NCBI RefSeq assembly: GCF_001662075.1
Contig: NZ_LYPL01000004.1
Coordinates: 328,000 to 391,999, forward strand
DNA: 64,000 nt
DNA from: Rhizobium bangladeshense
GTDB lineage: Bacteria > Pseudomonadota > Alphaproteobacteria > Rhizobiales > Rhizobiaceae
Direction: 5' to 3'
The translations under genes and the position numbers were made by a program. Under the pieces are notes generated by a model, which saw nothing but the letters and a program-made list of their open reading frames with translations, did not search any database and was not told where the DNA came from. Of this stretch, positions 42,584-52,088 are shown in pieces. The first letter of the stretch is position 1, and every line of letters starts with the position of its first letter.

Positions 42584-43285
42584 ATGCTTATCAAAGAAGG
42601 CGAGAGCCGCACTCTGAAGACGGACATTCTGCTCGCATCGTCGCTGGCGTTCGTTGCGGGGGGCGTCAACAGCGCCGGGTATCTGGGATTCGGCTACTTT
42701 TCGGCCAACATGACCGGCAACGTTTCATTGATCTCTGACCATATCTCGGCCGGAGACCTCTACCTCGGGGTCGCGTTCTTAGGTATTGTTGCGATGTTCA
42801 TGGCGGGAGCGTTCTCTGCGTCGTTGTTCATCCAAATTGGCAAACGCTACGGGTTGCCGGCTATATTTGCCCTGACCCTTTTGGCAGAGGGGGCCTTGCT
42901 CATGGGCATCGGCCTCTACTCCCTCATCGCAGGTTCAAGTGTCAGCGGACTCGGAACCGTCGGTGTGATAAGCTTCTCGATGGGCATCCAGAATGCCGCA
43001 TCCACGCGAATATCCGGCAGCAGGGTACGAACGACTCATGTATCTGGCGTCGCAACAGATATCGGAGTTGGACTGGCGCAACTGATCGAGCCGTCTGATG
43101 CCCATGCGGGCCGGCATACTCGGGATCGCCTTCTGCTGCACAGCGCGACCGTGGCGTCGTTCCTCATCGGTGGCACGGTCAGCGTGCTGTGTTATAAAGC
43201 TGCCGGCGGTGCGGTATTCTGCGCGTTTTCAATCGTTTTGCTGCTCCTTTGCGTCAGGCACCTGATTGGCGTCTCGCATGACTGA
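42584..43285 (+). CDS. DUF1275 (YoaK-type) membrane protein
   Basis: A 233-residue membrane protein with about six helices and the DUF1275 signature GGVNSAGYLGFGYFSANMTGNVSLI and MGIQNAASTRISGSRVRTTHVSG. Function of the family is not established. ATG chosen at MLIKEGES; a GTG five codons earlier is possible. It is convergent with napC. Confidence 0.8.
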   Translation: MLIKEGESRTLKTDILLASSLAFVAGGVNSAGYLGFGYFSANMTGNVSLISDHISAGDLYLGVAFLGIVAMFMAGAFSASLFIQIGKRYGLPAIFALTLLAEGALLMGIGLYSLIAGSSVSGLGTVGVISFSMGIQNAASTRISGSRVRTTHVSGVATDIGVGLAQLIEPSDAHAGRHTRDRLLLHSATVASFLIGGTVSVLCYKAAGGAVFCAFSIVLLLLCVRHLIGVSHD

Positions 43286-43334
43286 GGATGCGTGCACTGC
43301 ATAGACGGTCGGCGATAGCTGCCTCAGAAAGCAG

Positions 43335-44042
43335 TCAGTCATCTAGGGCGACCGTGCCGGCCTTGCTCAGATAGGAGGCGAGTTTGGCCCGATCATGCCA
43401 TTCATGATAGGCAGTCTTACCCAACAGATCCGCCGGCACCTTCCAGCCGGGGTCGACGCCCTCCATATTCGGAAGATCATGCGCGATGCCCTTATGGCAA
43501 TCGATGCAGGTCGCCTTGCCCGGCAGCAGGTATCGGGTGTGAATTTCGGCGGCGCGCTCTGTCTGCTTCGTCAGATCCATGGCTCCCATCGAGTGGCAGT
43601 TTCGGCATTCCAGGCTGTCGTTGGCCTTCAGCCGCCCCCATTCGTGCTGGGCGAGTTCCAGCCGTTTGTCGAGGAACTTCTCGCGCGTATTGATCGTCCC
43701 GAATATCTTGCCCCAGACTTCCTTCGATGCCTGCATCTTGCGAGCGATCTTGTCGGTCCATTGGTGTGGCACATGGCAGTCGGGGCATGTGGCGCGAACG
43801 CCCGAGCGGTTCGAAAAATGAACCGTGCGGCTCAGCTCCTCGTAGACATTCGTTCGCATTTCATGGCAGCCGGTGCAGAAAGCCTCGGTGTTGGTCGTCT
43901 CGAGCGCAGTGTTGAATGCGCCCCAGAACATGACGCCGCCCACGAAGCCGCCAAGCGTCAGGAAACCCAGGCTCAATGTCGCTGCCGGCGAGCTCAGCAA
44001 GCGCCAGCACCAAAGGATTGTCGCCTTTATCCTGCCGATCAT
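43335..44042 (-). CDS. napC: Tetrahaem cytochrome c NapC
   Basis: A 235-residue NapC/NirT-type quinol dehydrogenase: N-terminal anchor ([20 protein letters not shown]) and four haem motifs, CTGCH, CPDCH, CRNCH and CIDCH. It passes electrons from quinol to NapAB. Last gene of napEFDABC; it overlaps napB by 4 bases. It depends on Ccm maturation. Confidence 0.95.
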   Translation of the reverse strand: MIGRIKATILWCWRLLSSPAATLSLGFLTLGGFVGGVMFWGAFNTALETTNTEAFCTGCHEMRTNVYEELSRTVHFSNRSGVRATCPDCHVPHQWTDKIARKMQASKEVWGKIFGTINTREKFLDKRLELAQHEWGRLKANDSLECRNCHSMGAMDLTKQTERAAEIHTRYLLPGKATCIDCHKGIAHDLPNMEGVDPGWKVPADLLGKTAYHEWHDRAKLASYLSKAGTVALDD

Positions 44043-44533
44043 TGCTCGCTTCCCGCAGGTTTGAACCCCAGCTCGCTCATGTCCTTGAAGATGTTAGGCA
44101 CCAAAGGCTTCGCATCCGCCTGAGGCACGTGGCAGGCCGTGCAGAAGTATCGCCGGGGCGAAACGTCTGCCAGCATCTGCCCTTCGCGGGTCATGTAGTG
44201 CGTGACGCTGATCATCGGCGCGCCGGAGCCTTCGGTAAGCTCGCGCCGATGGCAGGAAAGACAGCGATTGGCGTTCACCGTCAGTTGGTAGCCTTCGATC
44301 GAATGCGGGATGATGGGCGGCTGGTCTGGATAATTTCGCATCTTGCGGACGTCATCGACCACCCACTTGGGAACCGGCTTCGGATCCTTGCTCTCCATCG
44401 GATTCTCGTTGCCCGACAACGACGGCACCATCTGCGCCAGGGTGACGGTGCCGGTGAGCATGAGGACGGCCACGGCCGCGATCGCCCAGACGCGCCTCGA
44501 AATCAGACGACGGGAAGAATCTTGACTGCGCAT
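44039..44533 (-). CDS. napB: Dihaem cytochrome c NapB
   Basis: A 164-residue small subunit of the nitrate reductase, with N-terminal membrane/signal segment ([19 protein letters not shown]) and two haem motifs, CLSCH and CTACH. The start MRSQDSSRR lies inside the end of napA (31-base overlap), which is usual for this operon. Confidence 0.94.
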   Translation of the reverse strand: MRSQDSSRRLISRRVWAIAAVAVLMLTGTVTLAQMVPSLSGNENPMESKDPKPVPKWVVDDVRKMRNYPDQPPIIPHSIEGYQLTVNANRCLSCHRRELTEGSGAPMISVTHYMTREGQMLADVSPRRYFCTACHVPQADAKPLVPNIFKDMSELGFKPAGSEQ

Positions 44534-47007
44534 TTTTTGAAATCCGTCTGCTTGGAGATGGGGTCGGTGGCGTCGAGCGTGACCTTGTTGATCAACTGGC
44601 TGGCGTCGAACCATGGGACAAAGATCACGCCGTGCGGCATTCGGTTGCGCCCGCGAATTTCCACGCGGCTAATGATCTCGCCGCGCCGCGATTGTATCCG
44701 CACCTCAGCGCCCTGATTGAGGCCCATTTTCCTGGCGTCGTCTCCGTTCATGAAACACCGCGCGCCGGGAAACGCCCGATAAAGTTCGGGAACACGCATC
44801 GTCATCGAGCCGGAATGCCAGTGTTCGAGGACGCGGCCCGTCACGAGCCAGAAGTTGAACTCGTCATCGGGCGACTCGGCCGGCGGCTCATAGGGGACTG
44901 CTAGGATGACCGCTCGACCGTCCTTCTGCCCGTAGAACTTCAGCCCCTCGCCCGGCTTGACGTAGGGATCGTAGCCTTCGCGGTACCGCCACCGCGTCTC
45001 CTTGCCGTCGACCACGGGCCAGCGCAGGCCACGCACCTGATGGTACATGTCGTAGGGTGCCAGATCGTGTCCATGCCCGCGCCCGAAATGGGCATATTCC
45101 TCGAAGAGCCCCTTCTGGATGTAGAAGCCGAAGGCCTTTGCCTCCCGGTTCTCGTATTCGGGCGAGACATCCGACAGCGGGAATTCGTCGACATTACCGT
45201 TCTGATAGAGCACCTGGTAAAGCGTCTTTCCCTTGTATTCGGGGGTCTTCTCGAGGATGTCGGCGGGCCAGACCTCGTCGGTGGTGAAGCGCTTGGAGAA
45301 TTCCACCAACTGCCAGAGGTCCGAGCGGGCTTCGCCGGGAGCATCGACCAACTGGTGCCAGACATGCGTGCGCCGTTCGGCATTGCCATAGGCGCCCTCC
45401 TTCTCCACCCACATTGCCGCCGGCAATATCAGATCCGCGCTCATGGCGGTGACTGTCGGATAGGCGTCGGAGACGACGATGAAGTTGTCCGGGTTTCGAT
45501 ATCCCTTATAGGTCTCGTTGCTGGTGTTCGGCGCGGCCTGGACGTTGTTGTTGACCTGCACCCAGTAGAAATTCAGCTTTCCGTCGTTGAGCATGCGGTC
45601 CTGCTCGACGGCATGATAACCTGGCTTGTCCGGAAGGAGCCCGTCCGGAAGCTTCCATATCTCCTCCGCGTGCTTGCGATGGTCCGGATTGGTGACGACC
45701 ATGTCGGCCGGCAGGCGGTGGGCGAAGGTGCCGACCTCGCGGGCCGTACCGCAGGCCGACGGCTGCCCCGTCAGCGAGAACGGACTATTGCCCGGCTCGG
45801 AAATCTTGCCCGTGAGCAGATGCAGGTTATAGACCATCTGGTTGGCCCACACGCCCCGAACATGCTGGTTGAAGCCCATCGTCCATAGCGACATGACCTT
45901 GACCTTCGGATCCGCGTATAGTTCCGCAAGTTGTTCGAGGAAGGCGCTATCGACGCCCGAAAGCTCGACGGTTTTCTCGAGCGTATATTCGGAGACCATC
46001 GCCTTGAAGGCTTCGAAGTCGATCGGCTCCATCTTGGCGGCGTCGGCCACGCCCTTGGCGTTCATTTCCAACGGGTTGTCGGGACGCAGGCCGTAGCCGA
46101 TGTCGGTCGTGCCCTTCATGAACTTCGCGTGCTTGTCGACGAAGTCCTGGTTGACGCGGCCGGTCTGGATGATGTGGTTGGCGATGTAATTCAGGATCGC
46201 GAGGTCCGTTCCCGGCTTGAAGATCAGCGGGATGTCGGCGAGGTCCATGCTGCGATGCGTGAAGGTCGACAAGACCGCGACCTTGACATGCTCGTGCCCG
46301 AGCCGCCTGTCGGCGACCCGCGTCCAGAGGATTGGATGCATTTCGGCCATATTGGAGCCCCAGAGCACAAAGGCGTCCGCGTTCTCGAAATCGTCGTAGC
46401 AACCCATCGGCTCGTCCATGCCGAAGGTGCGCATGAAAGCCACCGCTGCCGAAGCCATACAGTGACGCGCGTTAGGATCGAGGTTGTTGGAACGGAAGCC
46501 CGCCCGCATCAGCTTCGTCGCGGCGTAGCCTTCGAAGATGGTCCATTGGCCGGAGCCGAACATGCCGACCGCCGTCGGCCCCTTTTCCTTCAGCACGCGC
46601 TTGGCCTGCGCCGCCATGACGTCGAAGGCCTCTTCCCAGGTGACGGGCTCGAACTCACCGTCCTTGGCATAGACGCCGTCCCGCTTGCGCAGAAGCGGGC
46701 TCGTCAGCCTGTCCTTGCCGTACATGATCTTGGAGAGGAAGTAGCCCTTGACGCAGTTGAGGCCCCGATTGACCTCCGCCTCCATGTCGCCATGGGTCGC
46801 GACGACCTGGTTCTCCTTCACGCCCACCAAGACGCCGCAGCCGGTGCCGCAGAAGCGGCAAGGCGCCTTAGACCATTTTATCTCCAGTGCCGCCACCCCT
46901 CCAGGCACCGACTGCGCTGAAGCGGGGGCGGCAAGGCCGGCGGTCGCCGCCGCGATCGCCGCCGCCTGCGCCTTCAGGAGATCACGCCGCGTGAGTTCGG
47001 TCGTCAT
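44503..47007 (-). CDS. napA: Periplasmic nitrate reductase catalytic subunit NapA
   Basis: An 834-residue molybdoenzyme that reduces nitrate to nitrite. It has a Tat signal ([20 protein letters not shown]), a 4Fe-4S motif ([10 protein letters not shown]...NCVKG) and the Mo-binding Cys in [12 protein letters not shown]. Length and ends match NapA. Its start overlaps napD by 26 bases; NapD is the chaperone that binds this signal. Confidence 0.96.
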   Translation of the reverse strand: MTTELTRRDLLKAQAAAIAAATAGLAAPASAQSVPGGVAALEIKWSKAPCRFCGTGCGVLVGVKENQVVATHGDMEAEVNRGLNCVKGYFLSKIMYGKDRLTSPLLRKRDGVYAKDGEFEPVTWEEAFDVMAAQAKRVLKEKGPTAVGMFGSGQWTIFEGYAATKLMRAGFRSNNLDPNARHCMASAAVAFMRTFGMDEPMGCYDDFENADAFVLWGSNMAEMHPILWTRVADRRLGHEHVKVAVLSTFTHRSMDLADIPLIFKPGTDLAILNYIANHIIQTGRVNQDFVDKHAKFMKGTTDIGYGLRPDNPLEMNAKGVADAAKMEPIDFEAFKAMVSEYTLEKTVELSGVDSAFLEQLAELYADPKVKVMSLWTMGFNQHVRGVWANQMVYNLHLLTGKISEPGNSPFSLTGQPSACGTAREVGTFAHRLPADMVVTNPDHRKHAEEIWKLPDGLLPDKPGYHAVEQDRMLNDGKLNFYWVQVNNNVQAAPNTSNETYKGYRNPDNFIVVSDAYPTVTAMSADLILPAAMWVEKEGAYGNAERRTHVWHQLVDAPGEARSDLWQLVEFSKRFTTDEVWPADILEKTPEYKGKTLYQVLYQNGNVDEFPLSDVSPEYENREAKAFGFYIQKGLFEEYAHFGRGHGHDLAPYDMYHQVRGLRWPVVDGKETRWRYREGYDPYVKPGEGLKFYGQKDGRAVILAVPYEPPAESPDDEFNFWLVTGRVLEHWHSGSMTMRVPELYRAFPGARCFMNGDDARKMGLNQGAEVRIQSRRGEIISRVEIRGRNRMPHGVIFVPWFDASQLINKVTLDATDPISKQTDFKKCAVKILPVV

Positions 47008-47263
47008 CGATCGTCTCCTCGATTTCCAGTGCCTGTTCGAAAACCATGTGGGCGGCGAGCACGCCGTCCATCCCCGAAATGCCGATGAGCGTTTCCCCGA
47101 GCACGCCCGAATGCGGTCCCTCGATCACGACGACAATCTTGCCCGATCCCGTCGCGTGAACCTCGACCCCTTCGATCGCTGCGAGACGCGCTGCGACGTC
47201 TTCGGTCAATTCCGGCCGGGTGACGACGACGGCGCTCGAGACGTGATGTCGGCGGTTAGACAT
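46982..47263 (-). CDS. napD: NapA chaperone NapD
   Basis: A 93-residue cytoplasmic chaperone with the NapD pattern [41 protein letters not shown]. It binds the NapA twin-arginine signal to delay export until the cofactor is in. It overlaps napF by 8 bases. Confidence 0.92.
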   Translation of the reverse strand: MSNRRHHVSSAVVVTRPELTEDVAARLAAIEGVEVHATGSGKIVVVIEGPHSGVLGETLIGISGMDGVLAAHMVFEQALEIEETIDDDRTHAA

Positions 47264-47756
47264 GACCTGCCTCCCGATGGCGGGGTTTCATCGTGATTGA
47301 ATCGACCGGACAGACCGCGATGCAAGCGCCGCATCCCGTACATGCCTGCACATCGAGCTCAGGAACGAAGGGGCCGCCGACCCGCGGCCGAAAACGGATC
47401 GCGCCGGCCGGACAACCGTCGCGGCAGGCCTGACAGTCGACGTAGTTGTTGGCGAGGCATCCATCGCCAATCGCTGCAAAATGGGCAAAGCCGCCAGCAG
47501 AGCCGTCCGGAAAAACGCTCTCGGGGCATCGCTCAGCGCATTTGCCGCAGAACGTGCATTCCCCGTGCCTGAAATCCACGACCGGAATGCCCGAACGGAT
47601 TGAAATGATCCCCGTCGGACAGGCGTCGACGCAGGCACCGCAGCCCGAACAGTTTTTGATGGATGCTTCGGTCACTCCCGGAGGGAAGATTGTAGCCGGA
47701 TCCTCGGATGACCTGCCGGTGAGAAAACCGCGCCGGGTGCGAGCTGGGAGAGCCAT
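47256..47756 (-). CDS. napF: Ferredoxin-type protein NapF
   Basis: A 166-residue Fe-S protein with four Cys clusters: CSGCGACVDACPTG, CTFCGKCAERCPES, CQACRDGCPAG and CTGCGACIAVCPVD. NapF is thought to help assemble the NapA Fe-S/Mo centre in the cytoplasm. The start is at MALPARTRRGFL; the longer frame runs back into napE. Confidence 0.93.
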   Translation of the reverse strand: MALPARTRRGFLTGRSSEDPATIFPPGVTEASIKNCSGCGACVDACPTGIISIRSGIPVVDFRHGECTFCGKCAERCPESVFPDGSAGGFAHFAAIGDGCLANNYVDCQACRDGCPAGAIRFRPRVGGPFVPELDVQACTGCGACIAVCPVDSITMKPRHREAGHV

Positions 47757-47769
47757 GATGGATCGATCC

Positions 47770-47979
47770 TCACTCTGCCGAGCCGGGAGGCGCAGCCTTG
47801 ACTTCATGAGGTCCCGGCGGTCCATACACGATCTGATACATCCAGACCATGAAACCATAACCGCCGACAACGCCGACAGCGACCACAGGCCAAATCCCGA
47901 AAGCGAGTACAGCGAACGTCAACAGTTCGCGCCTGCGCTTCCTCCTGAACTCTCCCACTGAATCCGAGATTTGGGTCAC
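47770..47979 (-). CDS. napE: Nap operon membrane protein NapE
   Basis: A 69-residue protein with one helix (TFAVLAFGIWPVVAVGVVGGYGFMVWMYQIV) and the preceding RRKRRRELLT, which is the NapE pattern. GTG start with GGGAGG about five bases before; a longer ATG frame (48015) would add twelve residues. First gene of napEFDABC. Function unknown. Confidence 0.85.
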   Translation of the reverse strand: MTQISDSVGEFRRKRRRELLTFAVLAFGIWPVVAVGVVGGYGFMVWMYQIVYGPPGPHEVKAAPPGSAE

Positions 47980-48277
47980 AACATCCTCCCAGAGTTGTTG
48001 CCGAAAGCCTGCCATACCCCTTCAGATGTGTCCAGCATGAACATTCGCTGCATTCTCCATCAGGGGCAGCTCTCCGAAGGCGGCGGCCAACGCACCACTT
48101 TGAGAGCGATTTTCGCTCACGCCGGACGAATACGAGGCCGTTTCGACCGTCATTGCCGAGTCAATTAATCTCAACCGCATCGCGCCTCGCTCCCCACCAA
48201 GGGAGACGCGACGCGCGATATATTCCACGGTCAGGCGGCGTAGATGGAATTGCTGCATTTTTGCGCATTTTGCGAGG
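47980..48277. promoter_or_regulatory. nap promoter region
   Basis: No gene seen. A full FixK box was not found. The closest is CATTGCCGAGTCAA at 48151-48164, with one good half-site. GAGCGA-TTT-TCGCTC (48104-48118) is a perfect inverted repeat 125 bases before napE and may be an operator. Confidence 0.35.
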
Positions 48278-48568
48278 TTAATGGCGGCGTGCTTCGCTTA
48301 GTGCCGCGTTGAAGACCTGCAGCGCGTAATCTGCGGCTGCTATTTCGTCCTCACTCGTCAGCTTCATCGAGGAGCACTCTTCCCTGAGCGTACGAAGGAC
48401 TTTCCGACGCAGCTTGGCGATCGCCATCTCGTCTTTCGAGCGAATCACCTCGCGCAGGCAGGCTATTGATACTATTTCCATGACGGCTAGCTTGCCTTCC
48501 ACTTCTCCTTGCGAAGGGATCGCGAAGCGTTCGCCACCGCGCTTGAAGTCACGATCAATGAGTAGCAT
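48278..48568 (-). CDS. Hypothetical protein, small helical
   Basis: A 96-residue frame (MLLIDRDFKRGGERFAIPSQG, then EVIRSKDEMAIAKLRRKVLRTLREE...). Likely alpha-helical, soluble. AAAGGA is nine bases before the ATG. No family recognised; upstream of nap on the same strand with 298 bases between. Confidence 0.55.
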   Translation of the reverse strand: MLLIDRDFKRGGERFAIPSQGEVEGKLAVMEIVSIACLREVIRSKDEMAIAKLRRKVLRTLREECSSMKLTSEDEIAAADYALQVFNAALSEARRH

Positions 48569-48875
48569 CTGCAAGATCCTTTCCTCGACCAGTGTCGCTC
48601 CCGGAGATCATTCCGGCGCATCGAATGCGGGTCCGCGGGACTTTTCCGCTCCGCGCGACGGATGACAGCCTATACAAGAAAGGAGTTCGGACATTGCGGA
48701 AGGTCAAAGACCGCCGACAGAACGGCCGGTAGCGTGACTGGGAAACTCGCCGATGTTATGGCTGACGTGTTCGGACTGCAAACGAAACTCGGACAGAGCC
48801 CTTCACTCATTGCCCGGTGGATGCGCTCCCCAACGCGGCGATGACCGAAACCGCCCAGCGCAGGAGGAGCCGAAC

Positions 48876-49103
48876 ATGAACACCGCCGTCCCATCGAGAT
48901 ACTTCTTCAACGTGCGTAGGAGTGTGAGATACGAGCGGGACCCGCTGGGTCTCCTGCTTCCGGACATCGACGCCGCCGTTACGGCCGCACTATACGCTGG
49001 CCATGTTTCCCTTCGCCAGGGAACCTCGTTCCGGCGACGGCCACGGCTTTGCGAGATTACTGACGCCGCTGGCCAAGTCCTTGCCGTGGTGCCCGCCGAG
49101 TGA
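48876..49103 (+). CDS. DUF6894-like small protein
   Basis: A 75-residue protein with the pattern SRYFFNVRRSVRYERDPLGLLLPDIDAAVTAAL, which matches small rhizobial proteins of the DUF6894 type (RYFF..., D..G..LPD...A). ATG is preceded by AGGAGGAGC. Function unknown. The 300 bases before it hold no clear gene; TTGCGGAAGGTCAA at 48693-48706 is a half-matching FixK-like site. Confidence 0.65.
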   Translation: MNTAVPSRYFFNVRRSVRYERDPLGLLLPDIDAAVTAALYAGHVSLRQGTSFRRRPRLCEITDAAGQVLAVVPAE

Positions 49104-49190
49104 AGCTTGTCGTGCGTCTTCCAGCGTCGCCGCAGCGACCGCACGGGTCCGATCTCCCAGGTCTAAAAAGAATTGGGTAGCCTTCGACCG

Positions 49191-49649
49191 TCAATCGTCC
49201 CTTCCCGCGCTACGACCCGATAGAGCCCTGATTGAAATTCCGTAGAAGACGTGCGGCGGCTCCGAAAGCACCGGGAGCTCAGCCGGCTTTAGCGATCCGA
49301 TTTCCCACCAGTCGGAATGCCGCTGTAGCAATGACCAAGCGTGCACTCTTTCATCATGCCACAAACCGTTGTCCGGAAACTCTTGAAAACGGCCTTCGAT
49401 GACGATGCTTGTCCACCCGCCCCCGCTCGGCAGGTGCTCGACATGGAGGCAAACCTTGTCGTTCGCCCTCATCCAATCCAGCTTCCGCCCCGGCATGGAG
49501 AAACTGTAAGCAACGTCTCCCGCAAAGGAGAAGTAGATTGCAGCGATATAGGGTTGCCCGTCACGACAGCACGCTAGATGTCCGAAGCGCGCATGTTCGA
49601 GGATTCCGTAGCATTCCCCCTGGCTCAACTCCCGCAACCTGAGCGCCAT
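49191..49649 (-). CDS. Pyridoxamine 5'-phosphate oxidase-family flavoprotein
   Basis: A 152-residue split-barrel protein: GILEHARFGHLACCRDGQPYIAAIYFSF, then RANDKVCLHVEHLPSGGGWTSIVIEGRF. The PPOX/NimA-like family binds FMN or F420. AAGAGGAGG lies upstream of the ATG. Such proteins are often part of FNR/FixK regulons in rhizobia, but a clear box is not seen here. Confidence 0.78.
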   Translation of the reverse strand: MALRLRELSQGECYGILEHARFGHLACCRDGQPYIAAIYFSFAGDVAYSFSMPGRKLDWMRANDKVCLHVEHLPSGGGWTSIVIEGRFQEFPDNGLWHDERVHAWSLLQRHSDWWEIGSLKPAELPVLSEPPHVFYGISIRALSGRSAGRDD

Positions 49650-49664
49650 GAAGCATCCTCCTCT

Positions 49665-49838
49665 TTATGGTTGGCCCTGACCAAGAATACTCTTCAGGAA
49701 GGAGGCGTCTTTGATCGAGCGCAATACCGGGCGGTCGGGGTCGCTCATGCTGAAGCGATTGATGGCTATCTCCCGCGAAAATCCACGCAGCGACCGCATG
49801 GTCTGGACATCGGATCTGAGGGGATGGCAGAGCAGCAT
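49665..49838 (-). CDS. Possible 57-residue protein upstream of PPOX gene
   Basis: A short frame (MLLCHPLRSDVQTMRSLRGF, then SREIAINRFSMSDPDRPVLRSI...) ends 15 bases before the PPOX start. The reading has a balanced residue content, but I find no strong ribosome-binding site or family. Could be a remnant of a longer gene. Confidence 0.3.
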   Translation of the reverse strand: MLLCHPLRSDVQTMRSLRGFSREIAINRFSMSDPDRPVLRSIKDASFLKSILGQGQP

Positions 49839-50235
49839 CGTGTCCGTGCAATGGTCTCATTGCGGACCACCTCTCTAGCCGTGTTCCGACAATCAGCGAT
49901 GCCAGGCCAGTTGCGCTAGCTCGCACACGATTTGAGGCGGAAATGAAAGATCCATTGTGGCGCATCATGGATCAACCTGCTGAACTCGTCCTTTGGAGCG
50001 AATTGATCCCACGCGATCCTTCCACCAACCACAACGTCGCCGGCGGTCCATGGCCGGCGTAGCCCGCCGTTGAAAGCGACCAAGCTACTCGCCGGCCGGG
50101 TACGGCGGCGGCTTGGTTGCAAAAGTCATTCTGCGGGGAGCCAGACACGGCATCGGATTGGCCGGGCCCTCCGATTGGCCGGTCACCTGGCCTCGGATCG
50201 CAGGCGCCAACGCGCAGCGGACCAGCCGTCTCTAA
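49839..50235. other. Region with one weak frame (49916-50122, minus)
   Basis: A 68-residue minus-strand frame ends with DEFSRLIHDAPQWIFHFRLKSCAS, which reads protein-like but lacks a recognised family or clear start. The region may hold decayed sequence. Confidence 0.3.
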
Positions 50236-50670
50236 TCAAGCTCGATTCAGGGAATTCGGCGACTCTGCGCGACGATCGTGGCCTGGTCGGCGACGAAGAT
50301 GGCGGCAAGCTCGTCTCGTCGCAAGCTTTGGCGAGGCTGCAGCGCTGGTCGAAGCGGCGGAGTCCCCCGAGCGACTACCGTGTTGACAGGATGCGCAGCC
50401 TTCTAGCGGGCGATCGGCTGGACTTCCGGCCACGTAATATGCCGTCGAAATGTCGTTGAGAACCCTGCGCACGCCGCGCACGCACTCCGCAGTGACCTTC
50501 GCTGCTTCCCTTTTCAACGGACACGCCATCCTTCCGCGCAAGGTCACCTCGCCATTGAGAACCGTAACCTTCACGACGTCGTGCGTCAGTCCGAGTTCAA
50601 GTTCCAAGCGCCTTCTTACCGCAGTGGAAAGGTCGACGTCGCCGATAGGAATGACGGTGTTTGCGGGCAT
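50236..50670 (-). CDS. BON-domain protein
   Basis: A 144-residue protein with one BON domain at about 10-80 (LSTAVRRRLELELGLTHDVVKVTVLNGEVTLRGRM...). The C-terminal 55 residues have low-complexity Ser/Ala/Arg content unlike a folded domain, so a frameshift or extension after the BON part is possible. It has a FixK box 61 bases upstream. Role: likely periplasmic or envelope stress protein; no clear signal peptide is seen. Confidence 0.7.
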   Translation of the reverse strand: MPANTVIPIGDVDLSTAVRRRLELELGLTHDVVKVTVLNGEVTLRGRMACPLKREAAKVTAECVRGVRRVLNDISTAYYVAGSPADRPLEGCASCQHGSRSGDSAASTSAAASPKLATRRACRHLRRRPGHDRRAESPNSLNRA

Positions 50671-50724
50671 GGACTCTTCTCCGTTGCGACGGCGAGAACT
50701 TACGGGCGATTTGCCCTTGCAGCG

Positions 50725-50738
50725 TTGATGCAGATCAA
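50725..50738 (-). promoter_or_regulatory. FixK/FNR box upstream of BON gene
   Basis: TTGATGCAGATCAA, with both half-sites intact, centre 61 bases before the BON start codon. Confidence 0.78.
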
Positions 50739-51050
50739 CTGGCGGCCAGCCCGCAAGCCAAGCTCCGCAGCGGGAGGCAACCAAGGCGCACCTCGGCGTT
50801 GCGCGCGGCGCCGTACGCTGCGTCATTCAGGAGCAGGTGCCACGAGGGATCAATTTTAAGCAATTATGTAGCAACTGCCACCGAGTAGTTGATGACAGTC
50901 TCATCGACCCGATCAGCCTGTTGCGTATTGAGCAACGATAGGGGGAAGATTGTCTTCAAGAGGAGCGAGGGTCGCGAACCTAGACGCGTTTAGACTCTTT
51001 CAGTGTCCCTAGATGGGATTCCGCTTCGCCGAAGTGTCGCCACGACATTG
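50739..51050. other. Intergenic region
   Basis: About 310 bases between the BON promoter and the end of the ferritin-like gene. No gene seen. GTTGC and GCAAC at 50919-50935 form a short stem; no T-run follows. Confidence 0.35.
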
Positions 51051-51923
51051 TCAAACATCGTCGCCCGACAAGTAGGACGGTGGAAGGCTTCGCAGCATTC
51101 TCAGGCAGTCGATTAGCTGCCCCGCAAACGAGTTGGACCGGTTGGCCTCCTCATCGCTGGTAGCCGTCGCGCCGATATCCAGATAGCACTCGGCGAGTGT
51201 CTCACACAACGGCATGAGCCGTTCGATGGCGGACGAGGACGATCTCAGCGACAGCGAAGCACTTACGAAGGGCGATTTGCGCAAGGATTCAGCGCGCTCG
51301 CTACATTGTTGCGCCAGGGATTGCAGCTCTCTACTTTCTCCACCGCTCGCATCTGCAGCTATCGACTGGACGTGCAGCGCCAGCCTTTGCTCTAGCGGGG
51401 CGATGTCGACCGCGCCGATGGTCAGCATCTTGTCTCGTTCGCTGTGGAATGCCAGCCTCCGCTCTCGTCTCAGTTTCGCGACGTGTCCCAACTCCTCGCG
51501 CGCCATCCGCTCGGACGCGCTTTTGATCTCGTCCGACTGCGCATGGGCGGAGACATAGGTCCAGAACACGAAAGCCCGTTCCTCGTTTCGCACCGCCATT
51601 GAGAATGCTCGATATGCGCTAAGCATGTCGGGAGCGACCGTGCCCGCCCCCTCGTCGTCAAAGAGTTCCTCTCGGTTTCCGCCGACGACCTGACGGTTTG
51701 GGCGTGGACCCGCTTCTTGCCAGTCGACGACCTTGGCCAAATGGCTTTTCTCCTCGATGACAAGTGCTTCGAAAATTTCAGCGAGATCCGGACGCTTCAT
51801 CTCCCGCATCCTGTCGGCCAGTGCGACGTAGCCGTCGATCGCCTCCTGTTCCATTTGCGCGGCAAGCGACAGCAGATCTTCCAGGGTGCTGAGTTCCCAC
51901 GGTTCGCGGTTAACAGACGGCAT
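51051..51923 (-). CDS. Ferritin-like/rubrerythrin-type protein
   Basis: A 290-residue protein whose N-terminal half is a four-helix ferritin-like domain: LAAQMEQEAIDGYVALADRM, IEEKSHLAKVVDW, AVRNEERAFVFWTYV and REELGHVAKLRRER give repeated E...ExxH metal ligands of a di-iron site. The C-terminal half is helical without clear motifs. No rubredoxin Cys motif. Likely oxygen or peroxide detoxification. It shares a promoter region and one FixK box with nosR. Confidence 0.75.
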   Translation of the reverse strand: MPSVNREPWELSTLEDLLSLAAQMEQEAIDGYVALADRMREMKRPDLAEIFEALVIEEKSHLAKVVDWQEAGPRPNRQVVGGNREELFDDEGAGTVAPDMLSAYRAFSMAVRNEERAFVFWTYVSAHAQSDEIKSASERMAREELGHVAKLRRERRLAFHSERDKMLTIGAVDIAPLEQRLALHVQSIAADASGGESRELQSLAQQCSERAESLRKSPFVSASLSLRSSSSAIERLMPLCETLAECYLDIGATATSDEEANRSNSFAGQLIDCLRMLRSLPPSYLSGDDV

Positions 51924-52007
51924 TTCATACCCCTTTGATCGGTCGTTGCAGCGGCAGTTTTCCCGCGTCGCTTGCGCGTATCTTCACAAAAGTTAGCGCG
52001 CCCAAGA

Positions 52008-52021
52008 TTGATCCTCGTCAA
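52008..52021. promoter_or_regulatory. FixK/FNR-type box between ferritin-like gene and nosR
   Basis: TTGATCCTCGTCAA lies 74 bases (centre) before the nosR start and 91 bases before the divergent ferritin-like gene, so one site could serve both. It is the only box found for the nos operon. Confidence 0.8.
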
Positions 52022-52088
52022 AGACCCGCTAGCTTTTCGACCTATACCTGTGCCGGCCCTCGTGGGAAACTTATGGAAGTCCAGTAGA

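Noticed and set aside
49671..49684. TTGGCCCTGACCAA as a FixK box for the PPOX gene
   Set aside because: Both half-sites deviate from TTGA/TCAA and the site is only 28 bases before the start codon, inside a possible small frame.
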